Below, in pieces: positions 62,829 to 64,000 of a stretch of DNA of 64,000 bases (the stretch's first letter is position 1; each line of letters opens with the position of its first letter). Origin of the DNA: Megamerina dolium (taxonomy: Eukaryota; Arthropoda; Insecta; Diptera; Megamerinidae). The DNA lies in NCBI GenBank assembly GCA_963854835.1, contig OY978528.1:38035757-38099756 (forward strand), written 5' to 3'. The position numbers were made by a program, and so were the translations under genes. The notes under the pieces were generated by a model. It was not told where the DNA came from and searched no databases. It saw nothing but the letters and a program-made list of their open reading frames with translations.

Positions 62829-63787
62829 GATTGGACCTTTTCAGTGTTGCTTCAGACCTAATAGATCCACCATTTACCAAATTTTCGCACTACCCGCAAA
62901 TCCTAGAGAAGGCCCAAGAAAAGCAAATCGACACGCACCATCTATTTGTTGTTCATAAAGCCTCTTTCAATAGTCCGGTAAGGGATTACCTATGCACAGC
63001 ATTGTCTGAGTCCCGTATTTCTGCAAAGCTCATCCATCTGCGCAGAACGACTCTCGTTGTGTAGTGAAAATTGAAATGGACCTATTCTCGCCGTTTAATA
63101 GCGAATGTGTTTCCGATAAGGCGATTCGTTATAGTAAGACTTCTTCAATCTTATTATGGAGAAAATAATATGAGCTGCTGGTTTGCAACATAAAAGCACT
63201 ATCTTCAACAAACGTGTCATGCTGTTAGCGTATGCTGATGATGTTGACGTAATTGGCATGAACACGAGCAGTAAGTGCAGCAATCTAAGGTTTGGAAAGA
63301 GAGTCGCGTTAAATGGGTCTTACGATGAACGAGAGCAAGACGAAGTACCTAGTGCCAACAAGCAAAGAGTCTCGGCGTCTTGGACAGCACGTTCCTTTTG
63401 ATAACTTTTGTAGTAAAGATATTTGTAAATTTTAGAGATATTGCGAAAGATCACTCTAACTGCATATATGTGCTACTATGGGATAGAAATTGTGAAGTCG
63501 GGCCCCCTCTCCTCTGAGTTTTCGAGAGGAAAGGCCTACGCGAAATATTTGGACCTATTTGCCTTGGTGGCGAGTATCGAATAAGGTACAGCCATGAGCG
63601 ACTTCGAGCTGTATTCCGACAACGACATTGTAAAGCACATTAAAATTCATCGGCTGCGCTGGCGCTGGATGACACAGAAGAGGCAGACTTAACCAGCGAT
63701 GGAAAGATCAAGCACTGGAGAACTCGATGGCGCTTGGGATTTCTTGGGTCTAAATCAGTTTTCGATTGTAACGGTCACATAAGTCAT
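62829..63787 (+). pseudogene. Decayed RTE-like LINE copy (RT domain to 3' end)
   Basis: The copy starts at a point matching 30820 of the intact element and runs to its 3' end (gattgtaacggtcacataag). ILEKAQEKQIDTHHLFV, then NSPVRDYL, and YADDVDVIGMNTS (63231 on) are readable in different frames. Motif A has lost its Asp (FVDYKAAFDS is now FVVHKASFNS). Several internal deletions, including most of the region between about 63420 and 63500, and stops are present. It is clearly much older than the copy at 29-32 kb, so the family has been active at more than one time. Confidence 0.85.
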
Positions 63788-64000
63788 TAGTAGTTGTACA
63801 TAGATTGTGTCCATCTCCTCTCGGAAAATGGTCTTCATATATTAATTTTTTAATAATTAAGTTAAGATTAGTCAGAAATTATGTACCTATAGCATATATT
63901 GTAAAAGAAAACTATGTCGCGTCATTTGCAATTTTGAAATAAGTATCTTATGAGTTACATATGTTTTTGCACTATACTGTATTGTGCGCGATTAAAATGA
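63788..64000. other. Non-coding right edge
   Basis: AT-rich; nothing recognised. Confidence 0.5.

Overview
This looks like AT-rich nuclear DNA from a higher fly, most likely a tephritid fruit fly. The single host gene is a fly-type purine-synthesis gene. The repeats include DINE-1/Helentron-like elements, several Tc1/mariner lineages (including a DD41D 'rosa'-type copy, a lineage I know from tephritids), a tRNA-derived SINE and an RTE-like LINE. The family assignment within flies is inference; the sequence alone does not prove it.

Layout. (1) 1-2087: the 3' part of an intron-containing amidophosphoribosyltransferase gene on the + strand. Four exons add up to 475 codons plus a stop, and the N-terminal exon(s) lie upstream of the window. 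(2) About 2.1-11.2 kb: non-coding DNA with a (GA)n tract, a DD41D transposase scrap, an AT-rich palindromic repeat and a perfect 15-bp hairpin. (3) 11.2-13.0 kb: a broken DD34D mariner (-) beside a second, more decayed Tc1/mariner relic (+). (4) 14.07-19.44 kb: two ~1.6-kb DINE-1-like elements in inverted orientation around a 2.1-kb spacer that holds a SINE. (5) 19.9-26.8 kb: two more SINEs with target-site duplications, a 933-bp internally deleted DD41D element with 30-bp terminal repeats, and a 528-bp mariner deletion derivative with ~29-bp perfect terminal repeats. (6) 29.08-32.05 kb: an RTE-like LINE with an uninterrupted endonuclease and reverse-transcriptase frame and a perfect 13-bp target-site duplication. 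(7) 32-64 kb: long non-coding DNA rich in microsatellites, with three more SINE copies, another DINE-like relic, two mariner scraps, a possible RNase H-bearing LINE scrap, a degenerate tandem array and a decayed second RTE copy at the right edge.

The host gene supplies the first committed step of de novo purine synthesis. Everything else I can support is mobile DNA or simple repeat. The relics record several waves: old DINE-like, mariner and RTE debris, then SINE and RTE insertions young enough to keep their target-site duplications. I see no new multi-gene system. The least-explained structures are the large inverted DINE-like pair, the SINE family with its T-rich tail, and an AT-rich palindromic dispersed repeat that I cannot assign to a named family.
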